Origin: Schizochytrium sp. TIO01
Taxonomy: Eukaryota; Sar; Bigyra; Thraustochytrida; Thraustochytriidae
Reading direction: 5' to 3'
DNA: 64,000 nucleotides
Assembly (NCBI GenBank): GCA_004764695.1
Contig: SMSO01000031.1
Location: forward strand, 2,527,048-2,591,047
Position numbers and translations under genes: made by a program. A model generated the notes under the pieces. That model saw nothing but the letters and a program-made list of their open reading frames with translations. It did no database searches and was not told where the DNA came from. This document shows, piece by piece, positions 9,133 through 20,124 of the stretch; within the stretch, counting starts at the first letter, position 1; every line of letters starts with the position of its first letter.

Positions 9133-10603
9133 ATTACTGCTGGAAAGCTCTTTTACCAGTTGTAGCACTGCGCTTTTTGCCTGAAGCTTGCACTTCTTGC
9201 CGCAAGGAGCAAGGGCAGTCTGCCCCCTTTTGCAAGAATGCGCTTCGAGGTAGTCTGCAGCTCCTTTTCTGTGTCCAAAGAAAGACCTACGTCTTCAAAA
9301 CCTTGCCAGCTTTTTTCTTCTATGTTCTAGTACGCAAGTTACGTAATCAGAAAGGGACTAGAAGCAGGCGCTGTGTCCTCGATTCTGCTGTGATACTATT
9401 TATCAGCAGCAGACAACTATCAATATAAATGATTTTTCTATTGGGATATATATATATCCCTACGCACCCAATCCCCTTTCCATGTAGTTCATGTGTGGTA
9501 GATTACGAAAACTTATCACTCCTTGTTTATATATATATATATACTCTTGCATAATGCTACTCAACCCTCGTCCAGTCTGTGCATCCGCGCGTCCAATCTT
9601 AGCTATGCGGGTTTAGGTGTAATTTTAATTATCATTCACAACGGATCTTTCACTAACTACTAGGGGTGTGCACTCGAGACAAATTTGAGAACAATTTAAA
9701 ATTCAAAATGAAGAAGAAGCCCACCTTCGTATTTGTAAATATTCCTGGTCTACCTATCCAGGAAGCTGAAGAAAAACTTTGTAGTGGTGATACTGTATAG
9801 TGAATAGGGTAAGGTACTTACACACTCTACAAGCGAAGCATATTTTCTCGAAAAGGATACGGATTTTCTTCGACAATATTAGATCTTAACCTCTAGTGAC
9901 TTAACCAGTTTTTGTTAATTTACTATGGTAAGCGAGCAGTTCTTTTTGCAAGAGGACATGGTACGTAGAGTTAAAGCGCTATTTTTATATTTTTTTTTTC
10001 TTTTTTTCCAACATTATAAACTTACTGGCAGAATGGAATTGTATGATCAGCAATCCTAAAAAAAGCTAACTTCGCTTTAAGAGAAGTATACCTCCGAAAA
10101 CCTCCTCCCTTAATGCGCATTCCAAGTTTTCTCATTGCCCTGGAAGCTCAGAAGAAAAGTCATCTCCAAGTTCTAAAAACCTTGGTGTTGAGATTAAGTA
10201 AGTCTAGCATCATCTTAAAGAAGCATGTGAAGAGTAAAAGAAAAAAGCAATAGCTACTGTAGCTATACATCTCTTTCAAAGAAAGAAACAATCACCAATG
10301 GATTGTAAGAACTGCCAAACACAACGTTTTGTGCCACTTCAAATTAAGATCTTAGATCAAACATGGTCAACTAGTGCGTTCGGACGGAATGAGTACTTTT
10401 ACTGCAACATTTCTGAACGGTTTGATGCAGAGGGTGCACCCATTGACTCTTGCAATCATTACACAGCAATAAGAGTTTTTAAAAGTATGTTCAATATTAA
10501 AATAAAACACACAATTGTAGAGGCATGAATCAAAATAGGTAAATACAGAATTGTAGTAATAGGTTGAAGTAGCAAACTAAACTAGATCTTTGAAGTAAAA
10601 AAA
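9133..10603. other. Spacer between the myosin and DnaJ genes
   Basis: AT-rich, with a TATATA tract at about 9448-9458 and another at 9526-9543 and a poly-T run near 9985-10010. An ATG-led 30-codon frame at 9708 is too short to support. One further weak ORF (10298-10528) is listed separately. Confidence 0.5.
10298..10528 (+). CDS. Weak small ORF, 76 aa, unknown
   Basis: ATG-led frame with several Cys residues (MDCKNC at the start, then YFYC and DSCNH) that could hint at a small metal-binding fold. An AATAAAA run lies at its 3' end. No family was recognised, no intron evidence exists and the ORF lies in AT-rich spacer, so chance is a serious alternative. Confidence 0.2.
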   Translation: MDCKNCQTQRFVPLQIKILDQTWSTSAFGRNEYFYCNISERFDAEGAPIDSCNHYTAIRVFKSMFNIKIKHTIVEA

Positions 10604-11749
10604 CTAAGGGTGCACCTTCTCAAAGCGAATGCGGAGGTTTTCACTAGGGGACACAGCAACCGTGTATCGTCCATCTGCTCGTGACACTTCAGTGATTGTG
10701 GCCCAACGACCATTGTACTTCGGAGCGCTTGTCAAGTTCACAATCTGGACAACAGAACCCTTTGGCAAGATGATATTGGACAGCTTCAAACTAAGTGAGC
10801 CAAACGAGGGAACTCGAACAGAGCAGCGATGTTTTGAAGCATCATAGTTAAATAAGAGACCACGCTGACCATTGACACCAGGTTTACTCTCTACTCCCTG
10901 GACCTCGACGTTGTCAATCCATTGCTGTAAGTTCTCAGGCTTTAACGACAGTTGCCCATCGCCATCCGTCAGTTGCACGATGTATCGGCCGGAGGCCTGG
11001 TCATGACGAACAATTCTGCCTTCCGTATTATTGTAATTCGGCTTGCTTGCTAGGCCCTTGATCATGACAATAGTACCAGGTTTAAAGATACCTGGAGGCG
11101 GTGGTCCAGCATTCTGACGAGGGGCGCCCATTCCACCAGGCATGCCGCCCATTCCCATGGGCATGCCGCCCATTCCACCAGGCATGCCGCCAAATCCACC
11201 AGGCATGCCACCAAATCCACCAGGCATGCCGCCCATGCCTCCAATATTAAAGCCTCCAGGCATTCCACCCATGCCTCCAGGCATGCCGCCCATGGAACCA
11301 AATGGAGATCCCCCAGAAGATTGGAACGAAAATCCTCCTGGACCACCCATGGTCTGGAATTGAACATTCCCTGGCATGCTGTTCATGCCGCCCATGCCCC
11401 CAAAGAAGGCTTGGAATGGATCGCTGCTGCCAAACATCTCCTTGAAAACATCTTCTGCAGATGCAAAAGGAACCCCCCCTGCACCGCCTGAACCGCCACC
11501 AGGCATACCTTGGCCCTCGAGGCCCGCCTTGCCAAATTGATCATATATTTGCCTTTTATTTTTGTCGCTCAAAACCTGGTATGCGTTCGCGACGGCCTTA
11601 AATTTCTCCTCGGCAGCTTCACGATTATCGGGATTCTTGTCAGGATGGTACTTCATAGCCATTTTCTTGTAGGCTTTCTTGATCTGGGCATCGTTGGCAT
11701 CCCGTGCCACCCCAAGCACCTTGTAATAGTCATCCGAGTCAGCCGGCAT
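10604..11749 (-). CDS. DnaJ/Hsp40 co-chaperone with GM-rich region and C-terminal SH3-like repeats
   Basis: 381 aa, starting at an ATG at 11749. Residues 6-75 form a J-domain ([29 protein letters not shown]) with the HPD triad that stimulates Hsp70 ATPase. Residues about 80-215 are Gly/Met-rich with tandem GGMPGG repeats, some repeated almost exactly at DNA level (11140-11290). In place of the usual DnaJ C-terminal beta domains, residues about 220-381 hold three related units of about 50 aa. Units one and three share the pattern VxIxxLxSxPxYN followed by a GRYxV strand, and the middle unit is degenerate. They resemble SH3/KOW-like barrels often found in protist proteins. The expected role is in cytosolic protein folding with Hsp70; the client-binding function of the repeats is inferred only. 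Confidence 0.9.
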   Translation of the reverse strand: MPADSDDYYKVLGVARDANDAQIKKAYKKMAMKYHPDKNPDNREAAEEKFKAVANAYQVLSDKNKRQIYDQFGKAGLEGQGMPGGGSGGAGGVPFASAEDVFKEMFGSSDPFQAFFGGMGGMNSMPGNVQFQTMGGPGGFSFQSSGGSPFGSMGGMPGGMGGMPGGFNIGGMGGMPGGFGGMPGGFGGMPGGMGGMPMGMGGMPGGMGAPRQNAGPPPPGIFKPGTIVMIKGLASKPNYNNTEGRIVRHDQASGRYIVQLTDGDGQLSLKPENLQQWIDNVEVQGVESKPGVNGQRGLLFNYDASKHRCSVRVPSFGSLSLKLSNIILPKGSVVQIVNLTSAPKYNGRWATITEVSRADGRYTVAVSPSENLRIRFEKVHP

Positions 11750-12729
11750 TCTGCTGCTTTGCGTAGAGAGTCTCTAAAATATCCCGACCGTGTCCCACCA
11801 GGCGAAGAGTCTAAACTTGGCAAGGGATTAGATCACTCAGCCAAGCTTCTTATTGTAGTTTTGCTGGCAAGATTGTGGCGCTCTGCTACGCTTGCCGTGA
11901 ATAAGTCGATCAATTAGGCTATCTAGAATCAATACCAAGGGAAAACTCGCTTCTTCCGCGGGACGCAGCAGGGTCTTCCTTAATTGTGTTCAAGCGTATT
12001 GGCGCTTTTCGTCACGCCAACAGCACAGCACTTCCTCTTCCCCAAGCACTTGAGAGATAAACTTTCAGCAGAGATAATTATCCAAATCCCCGCGCTAGCT
12101 GGTGTCCTCAAGCTGTTTAACTAGGTTTCTAGTCCTCACTTGATCGATTGCAGTTCTGGGCTTCATGAGATACTGCCAGCAAGAAATAAATGTCTAAAAA
12201 TAGATAGCCTGACTGTTCTTAGCTTTATCCGGCGCAATCTTAGATTACTCTATGGTAATTCTTATACATCAGCTATGAGTGTTCTCTTCATCCACTATCA
12301 TAGCGTAACCAACTTCTACTGTAAACATTAGAACACCAGTAAGCTTCGCGATAATTCTAGTACCTTTCTCGAAGCTGCCTACATCTCGGCAATTTAGTGT
12401 TTGTCCACTTTTATAAATTACACCCTTATCTGTGGAAGATTCTAACATTATATGCATATCCTAGTGGCTATAGAGGAAGTTTTGCATCTTGGGTTTCTCC
12501 GATGATCAACGGATATCTGGGAAAAGGGTTTAAGACAGAATGCTGATGTGCTTGTCTGACGCATTAATAAGAAGGCAGCTAGAGTTTGCGAAAAGACTCC
12601 GAAATGTGCTACAAATAGAACCTGAGCGAGGTGGGCCTTGAAAGAAGTTTATTGTGTTTTGTTTGACATTGAAAGAAAAGAGCAAACTGCTAAGCAAGCT
12701 TGTTCAGGTGACGGCTAGCCTTCCATAAG
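11750..12729. other. Divergent promoter region between DnaJ and DRC8 genes
   Basis: 980 bp separating two genes transcribed away from each other; it must contain both promoters. No TATA box or other defined element could be assigned with confidence, and no gene was seen. Confidence 0.45.
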
Positions 12730-13341
12730 ATGGGCAAAGCGAAGAAAGGGGGCAAGAAGAAAGGCGCAGCAGGCGCTGAAGGCAAGATTGCAGATGTCGA
12801 TGATGCTCCTGTGGTGATTGAAGAAAGCGAAACTACAAAACGGCACCGTGAAAACATCAAAAATGCATTCCTGCTCTTTGACAAAGATGGAGAGGAACGA
12901 ATTATTCAGGAAGATGTGAGAACAGTAATACGCTACTTAGGGCAGTTCCCAAGTGATCTTGAAGTTGAGGAAGACATTTTGCCTACAATGCAGAGCGACG
13001 ACCCTGATGCATATATTATGCTAGACAAGTTCGAACCGCGTATGCTTGAAATCATTGAGAAAAATGTATATCCTCCTGAGCCAATGGACGTGTTAATCAG
13101 CGCCTTCCGTGCCATCGACACCGAGAATGTGGGCTACGTAGAGGCAGACTACTTTCGCGAGCTCATGTGTCAAATGGGCACCCATCCATTCAAGGCGAAG
13201 GAAGTGGAGTCATTCTTAAATGTATCCCAGGATGTCTCATCTGGGAGAATTTATTATGAAGATTACGCTACTATGTGTGAAAAACAGATTCGAGACCATG
13301 CTGAGCTCTTGCGTACAACAAAATTGCCTGCAGCCCCCTAA
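12730..13341 (+). CDS. DRC8: Dynein regulatory complex protein 8 (EFCAB2-like)
   Basis: 203 aa, with the start ATG at 12730. A Lys/Gly/Ala-rich N-terminus (1-20) precedes a calmodulin-like core. EF-hand 1 spans about 40-70 (loop DKDGEERI), the central region has LGQFPSDLEVEEDI and ILPTMQ, EF-hand 3 is at about 120-148 (loop DTENVGYVEADY), and the last hand is at about 157-185 (SSGRIYYEDYATM). The spacing and the IRYLG.FPS and P.DVL..AFR.ID signatures fit EFCAB2/DRC8, a small EF-hand subunit of the nexin-dynein regulatory complex in motile 9+2 axonemes. Several Ca ligands are replaced, as is usual for this subunit. Its presence shows that the organism makes motile flagella at some stage. A generic EF-hand protein is the alternative. 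Confidence 0.82.
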   Translation: MGKAKKGGKKKGAAGAEGKIADVDDAPVVIEESETTKRHRENIKNAFLLFDKDGEERIIQEDVRTVIRYLGQFPSDLEVEEDILPTMQSDDPDAYIMLDKFEPRMLEIIEKNVYPPEPMDVLISAFRAIDTENVGYVEADYFRELMCQMGTHPFKAKEVESFLNVSQDVSSGRIYYEDYATMCEKQIRDHAELLRTTKLPAAP

Positions 13342-13607
13342 TACCTTTGACTCAAACCAAATTATCATTTTAATAAGAAAGGAATATAAACACAACTAAA
13401 ATTGCCATTCTTGGAAGAAAAGAATATAAACGTAAATGTAGAGTAAAAACTAAAAAATAGAAGTTGTGACCATCAAAGTCTGTGAAATACACTAAAATAC
13501 GTAAAAAGATCCTTGCCGCGAGCTTAGGCAAAATATGCACGGAAAGTTCTATCAGAGAATCTTGAGTTGTTGTAGATGTCGCACCCTGTTTCAAACAAGC
13601 AGCAAAC

Positions 13608-15146
13608 CTAATAAATGGATGGGGACTTTCGCATGCTTCGAGGCGATAAAGATAGCTCAGCCATGATGTCGCGTACTGCATTAACTACTGGAGACATTGA
13701 CTTTGCTCGCAATTTTTGCTGCTGCTCCTTTCGCTTATTATCTCGTGGGGACTGAATACCTTTCCGACTAGATTGAATAAAATATTCCGTGCCATGGGTC
13801 ACATCGTCGTCTTCATCATCCTTGGTTTCCTCCATATCATATTCGCTTCTAGATCTAAACGACTGTGAGCGACTTGTAGCTCTTGGTGAGGACTTCTTAG
13901 GTGATTTTGGTTTCAAGACGAGGTGAATCTCCCCATCTTGAAGTTCCGCAAGATCAGGGTTACTAATGACAATTCTCTGAGACTTGGACTTGCGCTGTGG
14001 TGCACGTCTAGCAAGACCCTTGTGACTATGACTCTTAGATTCACTTGAGTTCTGAGACGGAGAACTTGAAGCTTCAACGTCATCGCTTGTTATAGAATAC
14101 TCATCGTCAGCTGAGGCCGAGGAACTTGAAGACAAGGAGCTTTGGAGTTCATACAGCTGCGCATCGAGATCCGCAATGCGCTGTTTAAGTGCTCGCTCTT
14201 TTGATGCAAAACTGTGCTTTCTTGAGCCTTGCATTTGAGATCGAGATGGTGGAACAGGAAGATCCGTAAATGATTCTGAGTCTTCGTCTTCTTCGTTGTC
14301 TTCACTACCCTGTGAATCAGAATCACCTTGATCACTCTCATCATCAACTGTATGGTGATGAAGATGGATTGAGCGGACATCGTCCTGTCCGTTGAAGGAA
14401 GAACCATGCGTCACCATCTCACGCATCCGACGCGACCTAGGGCTTGACGGCTGTCGAGTAGCATAGATTGCCCGACTTGCCTTCTGAAGGGATTGATCCA
14501 GAAAAGCCTTTTCAGTGAGGGAAAGTTCTTGCTCGGCTTCATTTGCAGCTCGAGCGACAGCTCGAGCTTCGGCAACTAAGGCATCAGCAAATCCCTGAGT
14601 ATGGCCACCCCGCTCAATGCTTTTTGCGCGTCGGTTTTTGGCCGGAGCAGACCTTGTTCGACGCCTTTGACCTCGTGTCTCGCGATCACGCCCTCGCTCA
14701 CGTGTGGAACAACGCATCATGCGTTCTGTAAGCCTAGCAGGTGTAGTATCTGTTGATTGAATATTGAAACTATTCGGAACACCGATTGCTTCCTTGTAAA
14801 ATGAGGTAGGTAAAACATCAGATGGCATACGACCTTTTTCAATTTCAGCCAAAAGAGATGCAAGTGGGGTAGCACAAGCTTTGCGCTTTGTAATGGGTGG
14901 CCCAATGTCATGAAGCCCGTTCTCTTCATCAATGGCATATTGCACTGATTTACGAGTCCATGCTTGACACATTTCCTCGAGATGTTTTTGCCCAGCTTCT
15001 GTATAAGTTCCAGAGTGGCTGAGGTAGGATGCAGGGCCAACGAGTGGGTTCGATTGCACGCCATGGGCAAAAAGACCAAGGCGAGTGATCACACCATGGC
15101 CTTCGACAGTACAATCTGGCCGCGGAGATCTCTCAAAAAGTGCCAT
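13608..15146 (-). CDS. Unknown Ser/Arg-rich, largely disordered protein, 512 aa
   Basis: The ATG is at 15146. No family was recognised. Residues 1-130 look ordered and could be a short conserved motif (TRLGLFAHG, NPLVGPASYLSHSGTYTEAGQKHLEEM). The rest is low complexity: Arg-rich (RERGRDRETRGQRRRTR), an acidic patch (SEDNEEDEDSE), a short coiled coil near LKQRIADLDAQLYELQ and Ser-rich tracts. It ends 267 bp from the stop of the convergent DRC8 gene. Its position between two axonemal genes could hint at a ciliary role, but neighbours in such genomes need not be related. Length and codon use support a true gene. Confidence 0.75.
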   Translation of the reverse strand: MALFERSPRPDCTVEGHGVITRLGLFAHGVQSNPLVGPASYLSHSGTYTEAGQKHLEEMCQAWTRKSVQYAIDEENGLHDIGPPITKRKACATPLASLLAEIEKGRMPSDVLPTSFYKEAIGVPNSFNIQSTDTTPARLTERMMRCSTRERGRDRETRGQRRRTRSAPAKNRRAKSIERGGHTQGFADALVAEARAVARAANEAEQELSLTEKAFLDQSLQKASRAIYATRQPSSPRSRRMREMVTHGSSFNGQDDVRSIHLHHHTVDDESDQGDSDSQGSEDNEEDEDSESFTDLPVPPSRSQMQGSRKHSFASKERALKQRIADLDAQLYELQSSLSSSSSASADDEYSITSDDVEASSSPSQNSSESKSHSHKGLARRAPQRKSKSQRIVISNPDLAELQDGEIHLVLKPKSPKKSSPRATSRSQSFRSRSEYDMEETKDDEDDDVTHGTEYFIQSSRKGIQSPRDNKRKEQQQKLRAKSMSPVVNAVRDIMAELSLSPRSMRKSPSIY

Positions 15147-16834
15147 AGCGCTTAAGTTGCCTTAAAATGAAACTAGGTGCTTGCACGAAATACCTCGATT
15201 GGTTATCGTGACAGGAAATATGAACGTGATAACCTGGCGTGCCTCAAGAAGGACAGCGCTCAAGCGCAGGTGGCGCTCGTACGCGCTTGAGGTTGTCTGT
15301 GTCTAAATCCTAGCAAGGCTCCCGTACGAGAGGAGGCAGCTTCTCCAATAGGGTCTTGCTGGGTTTACTCTTCCTCCGCGCCTTACAAAGTCGCTTTCTC
15401 ACAGAACCTCAAACTTAGTTATGTTTGTCTAAGGAGATTGCAGCCACTGACCAATAGACTGTGTTTGCTTGTTAAATTGCCTTGTCCGCTTCTCCACTGC
15501 TTTTCTCACGTTTAAAGAATCGAATCACCTCTACACTCTCTTATTTGCTGCAGACTTGCTGTTGCTGCTTGAGCAGACTTTGCACCATTCACCCCTTTGC
15601 GCCGTACACTAGGCACTGCTCACACAACTTGCGTGAGAAAGCTTAAAAGTCCTTCAATAACTCTTGCTAACAAATAAGACCTCGATATTTTATGAATGAG
15701 TTATATTCATTGGTCAATCCTATTTCACTGGCAAGGTCGAGATTAATATGGCAGTCCAAGTCCTATGGTTCTCGTGGCAGTACACACTTTCTCTCCCCTT
15801 TATTGATGTCCACTTTTTGAGAATGGACTACATGTCACCTAACTAGATCAGTCTTAGATAGTTGTCCGCGCCGACATTGCATATTGTTTTCACCACTTAA
15901 TACGTCGGAACGCCATCAACGGCACGTGCAGCACCTCTCATGTACCTGCGCGGATGTCAATTACTCCTAATGTGGCTAGGACCCACATAAGTCTAACTAT
16001 TGAGGCGTGTACGTCCTTCCTTTCTTCCTTCTCACAAGCTACAGAGGTGTGCGCTGTAGCATTTTGAATTTAGGTCTAGGCTTAACCATTTTGAAAGAGA
16101 AGGCCTGCTCGAAGCTATTGTGCCAAAAATAACATTGTAGCCGTGGGGCAAGTCAAAGATGGTCTCTTCTACTGAATCCTTCAAGAGCTAAGGTATAAAC
16201 TATTATACCACGGTAGGCTGAACTAAGAAGCATAAATATGATGTTACATAGCACTGGACAGAAAGCTTTAACGAACAAACGCTCACAGCATAGATTCTTT
16301 ACTCTAGGACGCCACCTTGAATGGTTGGGACATCCAGCAAATTCCAGAGCATATTTCGTTGGCCCAGAAATACTAGAAGTGTTGACAGTCTATGAATCGT
16401 TGGAATTGCCCCATTTTTTCAAATGTATTCAAAGACTGGTGTACAGGCAATCAAGTGGTTGAAAAACTCAAGAGGAAAGCCAGCCAAAACCTCTTATTAT
16501 ATTATCAATACGAGTCCATAATGTAATTGGCAGCCACTCCGCTTTGCTCCCACTAACCCCCCCCCCAAAGAGGGAGAAATAAACTCTTTGTGAGAAGTCC
16601 AGCCTGGGAGTGATCGAACATAGTGTTTGCGAGTTCTGGTGTAAATGTATTGAACCTCTTCATTACAGGAGCAATTACTGAAGAACTCTTAGACAAAGGC
16701 CTAAAAAGGCTAAAAAAGCAAATAGCAAGCCAAGCACTATACAAAGTAAAAAATGCATGTGTCTTCTGAGAAAAAGTAATTTGAAATTTAAAAACCTAAG
16801 AAACCTTTAAAACTAAAAACTAGAGTAAAATATG
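15147..16834. other. Spacer between the unknown protein and the kinesin gene
   Basis: 1.7 kb without a supportable gene. It includes a run of nine or more C residues at about 16557-16566 and an AT-rich 3' flank of the kinesin. An ATG-led 74-codon frame at 16238-16462 looks like chance. Confidence 0.45.
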
Positions 16835-19433
16835 TTATTTTTTCAATTGTGAGCGCTTTAAAAGTGCCTCTTTAGCCTTATAGAACGCAAGAATGTCTGC
16901 ATCAGCCTCCTGATTTCCAGTCAGAGGAATTTCTGGTGGCTTACTTTCTGACATTGTTTTGAGGTGTGCTGCAGGGTTTCGAGACACTTTAGACACTGCA
17001 GGGGAGTTGTTGGATGAGAGCACATTTGACGATGCCCACGAGGTACGCTGATCAACAAAGTCTGCCTGCATGCTGTATTGCTGGGTAGCAGGCTTAGTAT
17101 ATGCCCTGCCATCATGGGGCAGTTGTTCGGTTATTTTTTTTCTTTCGTCTTCATGACGTTCTTGTTGTACGTGAGGCTCCGAGGTGGGCTTACTAAGGCC
17201 TTGCCGCAAAACTACGCCATACCATGTTTCAAAGTCCTTCTGTAATTTCATTCGACCGTTTTGCAGCATTGTTTGAATTCGTTCAATCTCTTTTTTCAAG
17301 TCTCGAAGTTCCTGAAAGCTCTGTTTGTATCCCACTTTGTGAGACTCAATCTCACTCATTCGTTGCATTTCTTCGGTATCTATTCCTTTTTCTTCAGCAT
17401 CAGCCTTGGCTTCGCCTCCATCCACAACTGATTGTACTGCGCGTTGCGCGCGAATTTGTTCGATCTCGGATTTGAGACGATTAATCTCACCGCGGGAAGC
17501 ATTGACAGCTTCTCCTGTTTGCTTAGCAAGAGCATACTTTTCCTTCAGGAGACGCTTATTCTCATTAATGCCTTTGATATTGGGGTAGTGGCGCTTGAAA
17601 TATTCGAGTGCACGTTCTTTGTCAGCAAGGACCTCAGATGGGGGCACCGGTGCACCAGGACCAGCTGGGCGACGTGTCACCATTGAAGGTGTTGATAGTG
17701 CTTCCACTTTGGATTCGTCTCGAGTCATTGCCATGTGTGTTGAGGTTGTGTTAAAACTAGAATGAGCTGGGCTCTGTCTTGCGTAGTCAACTTCCGGTGC
17801 GCCGTTTTCACCACTGTCGTCTCCCCGGCCTTGTTTAACCATGTTCACAAGAATGGCAATCTCATTGTTTCTTTGCTGGATCTGCTGCTTTAATTGTGCA
17901 ATCTCTTCATCTTTAGCATTTAGTTGCTTACCATTTACCGCGTAAGATGTGCTTGATGAAGCATCTCCAGGCTCTCCACCCCGTGCTGCTAGCTCGCGTA
18001 GAATTTGAAAACATGCATGGATCCGTTCATATGTAAGTTCGCCAGGCTGAAGCTGGTCAAGACCTGAGCCCTCGCTACTTTTAGACTCAGGGTCTTGAGA
18101 TCTTTGGCTTGCAACCCAGTCAGCAATGATTCCTCGGAGACGCTTCATTTCAAGCTGATCAATCCGTTCTCCTGACCCTGGGGCATTGGGGTCCCGCTCC
18201 CCCTTAAGAAATGCAACTTCTTCGCGAAGTGCAGCCACTTCAGCTTTTAGGCGTTTAATCAGCATTGCTGGATCAACTTCTTCGTTAACGAGAGCATCGT
18301 TCTGTACTAGAGCGACTCGTTGGGCGAAGCGACATGTTGAAATACTTTCTTCCGTGTTAGATTTCTCTGCAGAGATTGTTGCAACCATGGTTGTCTTACA
18401 ATTACCACCAAGGCTGTCCCGCAATACGTTAGTCATCATTGAATTGCGATATGGAATATGTTGGCGGCCACGAGTTGATCTTTCGTGGAGAGCGACAATA
18501 ACCATTTCTAGAAAATGGAGTGAACTGTTGATATGTTTCGCCTCTCGCAAAAGCTGCCCGCTAGAGTTGGTTTTATGAACGCGTTCTGAACCGGCAAGAT
18601 CAACAAGGTGAAGCTTTGAGCGGCGAATGACGTCGGATCCAGCTTGTCGCATCTCCAGGGAAATGGTAAAAATACAATGAGAACGAGAGGATGCTAAATT
18701 CATCGGGGTTTCACTAATTGCGCGATTAGTGTCTCCAAGAAAGAGCAGGTTCAAGGCGTCCTCTTCAGAATTGGCTACATGCATCGAAAGATTCTTCAAG
18801 TGAACATTTCCATCTTCATCCTCCATCATGCTAACTTTGGGCAAGTCTTCCAGACCTTTGTACTCATGCGATGGGTCAAGAAGATCATAACCAACATCAT
18901 TATAAATCTCCAAGTATGATATGTGCGTAGTAATCTGTACATCGCTGCGCTTTTCTACCTCTTCAAAAACAAGAGACAAAGCACGGGGGATAATACCTCG
19001 ATCGATATATCTTTCTGCACCCCCAGTCATGGTAAATGTTTTACCTGAACCAGTTTGACCGTATGCGAAAACTGTCGCATTGAAGCCTTCCATAGCGCTC
19101 AAAGCAGCCTCCTAATAAAGTTATAGTTTTATGCACTGCATGTTAGTAAACCAAAACTTTTCAAAAATTAGGTCATCGTTGTCTCGGTTTAGCACTTACC
19201 TTCGCTACCCGGTCAAAGACTTCATCTTGCTTTGCATCTTGATGAATGATACCATTAAACTTGAACTTGTATGCTGTTTTAGCGTTGTTGCTGTGAGTTA
19301 AAGCAACCTCATGAGGGATATCCACATCTACGCGATTGGGCTCCTCCGCATCGAACTGGAAAAAACCACTTGGGCGTTTCGTAGGACGAACACGAAGGTA
19401 AACCTTTATCCCATTCCCAGGAGCAGAGGGCAT
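16835..19433 (-). CDS. Kinesin-9 family motor, KIF6-like (two exons)
   Basis: Exon 1 is 19433-19200 and exon 2 is 19111-16835. The 88-bp intron (19199-19112) has donor GTAAGT and acceptor TTATTAG, phase 0; the product is 836 aa. The start is the ATG at 19433; the frame further upstream has only a GTG. The motor spans about residues 1-350 and shows VYLRVRPTKRPSG at the N-terminus, the P-loop GQTGSGKT, SSRSHCIF (switch 1) and LVDLAGSERV (switch 2). The phrases ERYIDRGIIPRAL, LEDLPKVSMMEDEDGN and NLLFLGDTNRAISETPMN are typical of the KIF6/KIF9 branch, closest to KIF6. Kinesin-9 proteins act in motile cilia, on the central pair or doublets. The rest is coiled coil (for example about 400-430 and 510-640) and a polar tail. 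It runs divergently from the gene at 20125. Confidence 0.92.
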
Positions 19434-20124
19434 TGCGTTCCCCTCACCACTGTGCACTCAGCAGAAGCTTGCCTACTGCCTTCGTGCTAGAAGGCTGCCG
19501 ATTTGGCGTACGCACACGCCTTTTCTTCAATTGAAAACTCAATTCTATAGAGCAGTCAGTACGTAGCTTTCCAAGACCTTCAAATCATATAATGAGCTGT
19601 CGCAACGCCTCAGCAGCAACACTACAGCTCGTCTCAGGTTTGATGTAGTAGATTATTATCTAGGGATGGGAGAGAGAGGGATGAGCACCAGTGGAGTGAG
19701 GTATGTGTTGTTGCTGGCCCTGGCCCACAAACCCTGGATGCAAAGCAAAAATAGCTTTCATTATTCTAAAACTAACTCATCAGCCGCTTCGCGACGCACA
19801 CAACGGCTTAGTGCGGAACCCATTATGCAAGTTCTCATGTTAGTGTTTTCTATAAATAGTCCTACGAGTATTTCTAGTGCTACTAGGGACTGCCTTATTA
19901 TTTCTTATCTAGGACAAGACTTAAAATCACAGCCTGTGTGCAATACAGAGAAGATTTAGAAAGAATGGTCATGAATGATTCAGAGAAGAGCAAGAGAATA
20001 AATTAATCTCTACAAACCTCGGAGAAATTCCATACATACAGATAACCACTTTTCACATCTTTACCTGTACCTTAAGGTAGCGAAGAACTTCTTTGCGAGA
20101 GACGAGTTCCTTGGAGAGCATACA
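19434..20124. other. Divergent promoter region between kinesin and Cys-rich protein genes
   Basis: 691 bp that must hold both promoters. A 14-base match to the U6 snRNA ACAGAGA region (19943-19956) was seen and judged accidental. No gene was found. Confidence 0.45.

Noticed and set aside
9708-9800. ATG-led 30-codon frame starting MKKKPTFVFV
   Set aside because: Too short, with no consensus donor before its stop and no linked exon.
11142-11363. Plus-strand Pro/Met-rich ORF opposite the DnaJ GM repeats
   Set aside because: A shadow of the repetitive GM-coding DNA on the other strand.
16238-16462. 74-codon ATG ORF between the unknown protein and kinesin genes
   Set aside because: No similarity, no splice evidence, and both strands are partly open there.
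19943-19956. 14-base match to the U6 snRNA ACAGAGA region
   Set aside because: The rest of U6 (5' hairpin, GATGACACGC and 3' stem) is missing, so the match is accidental.
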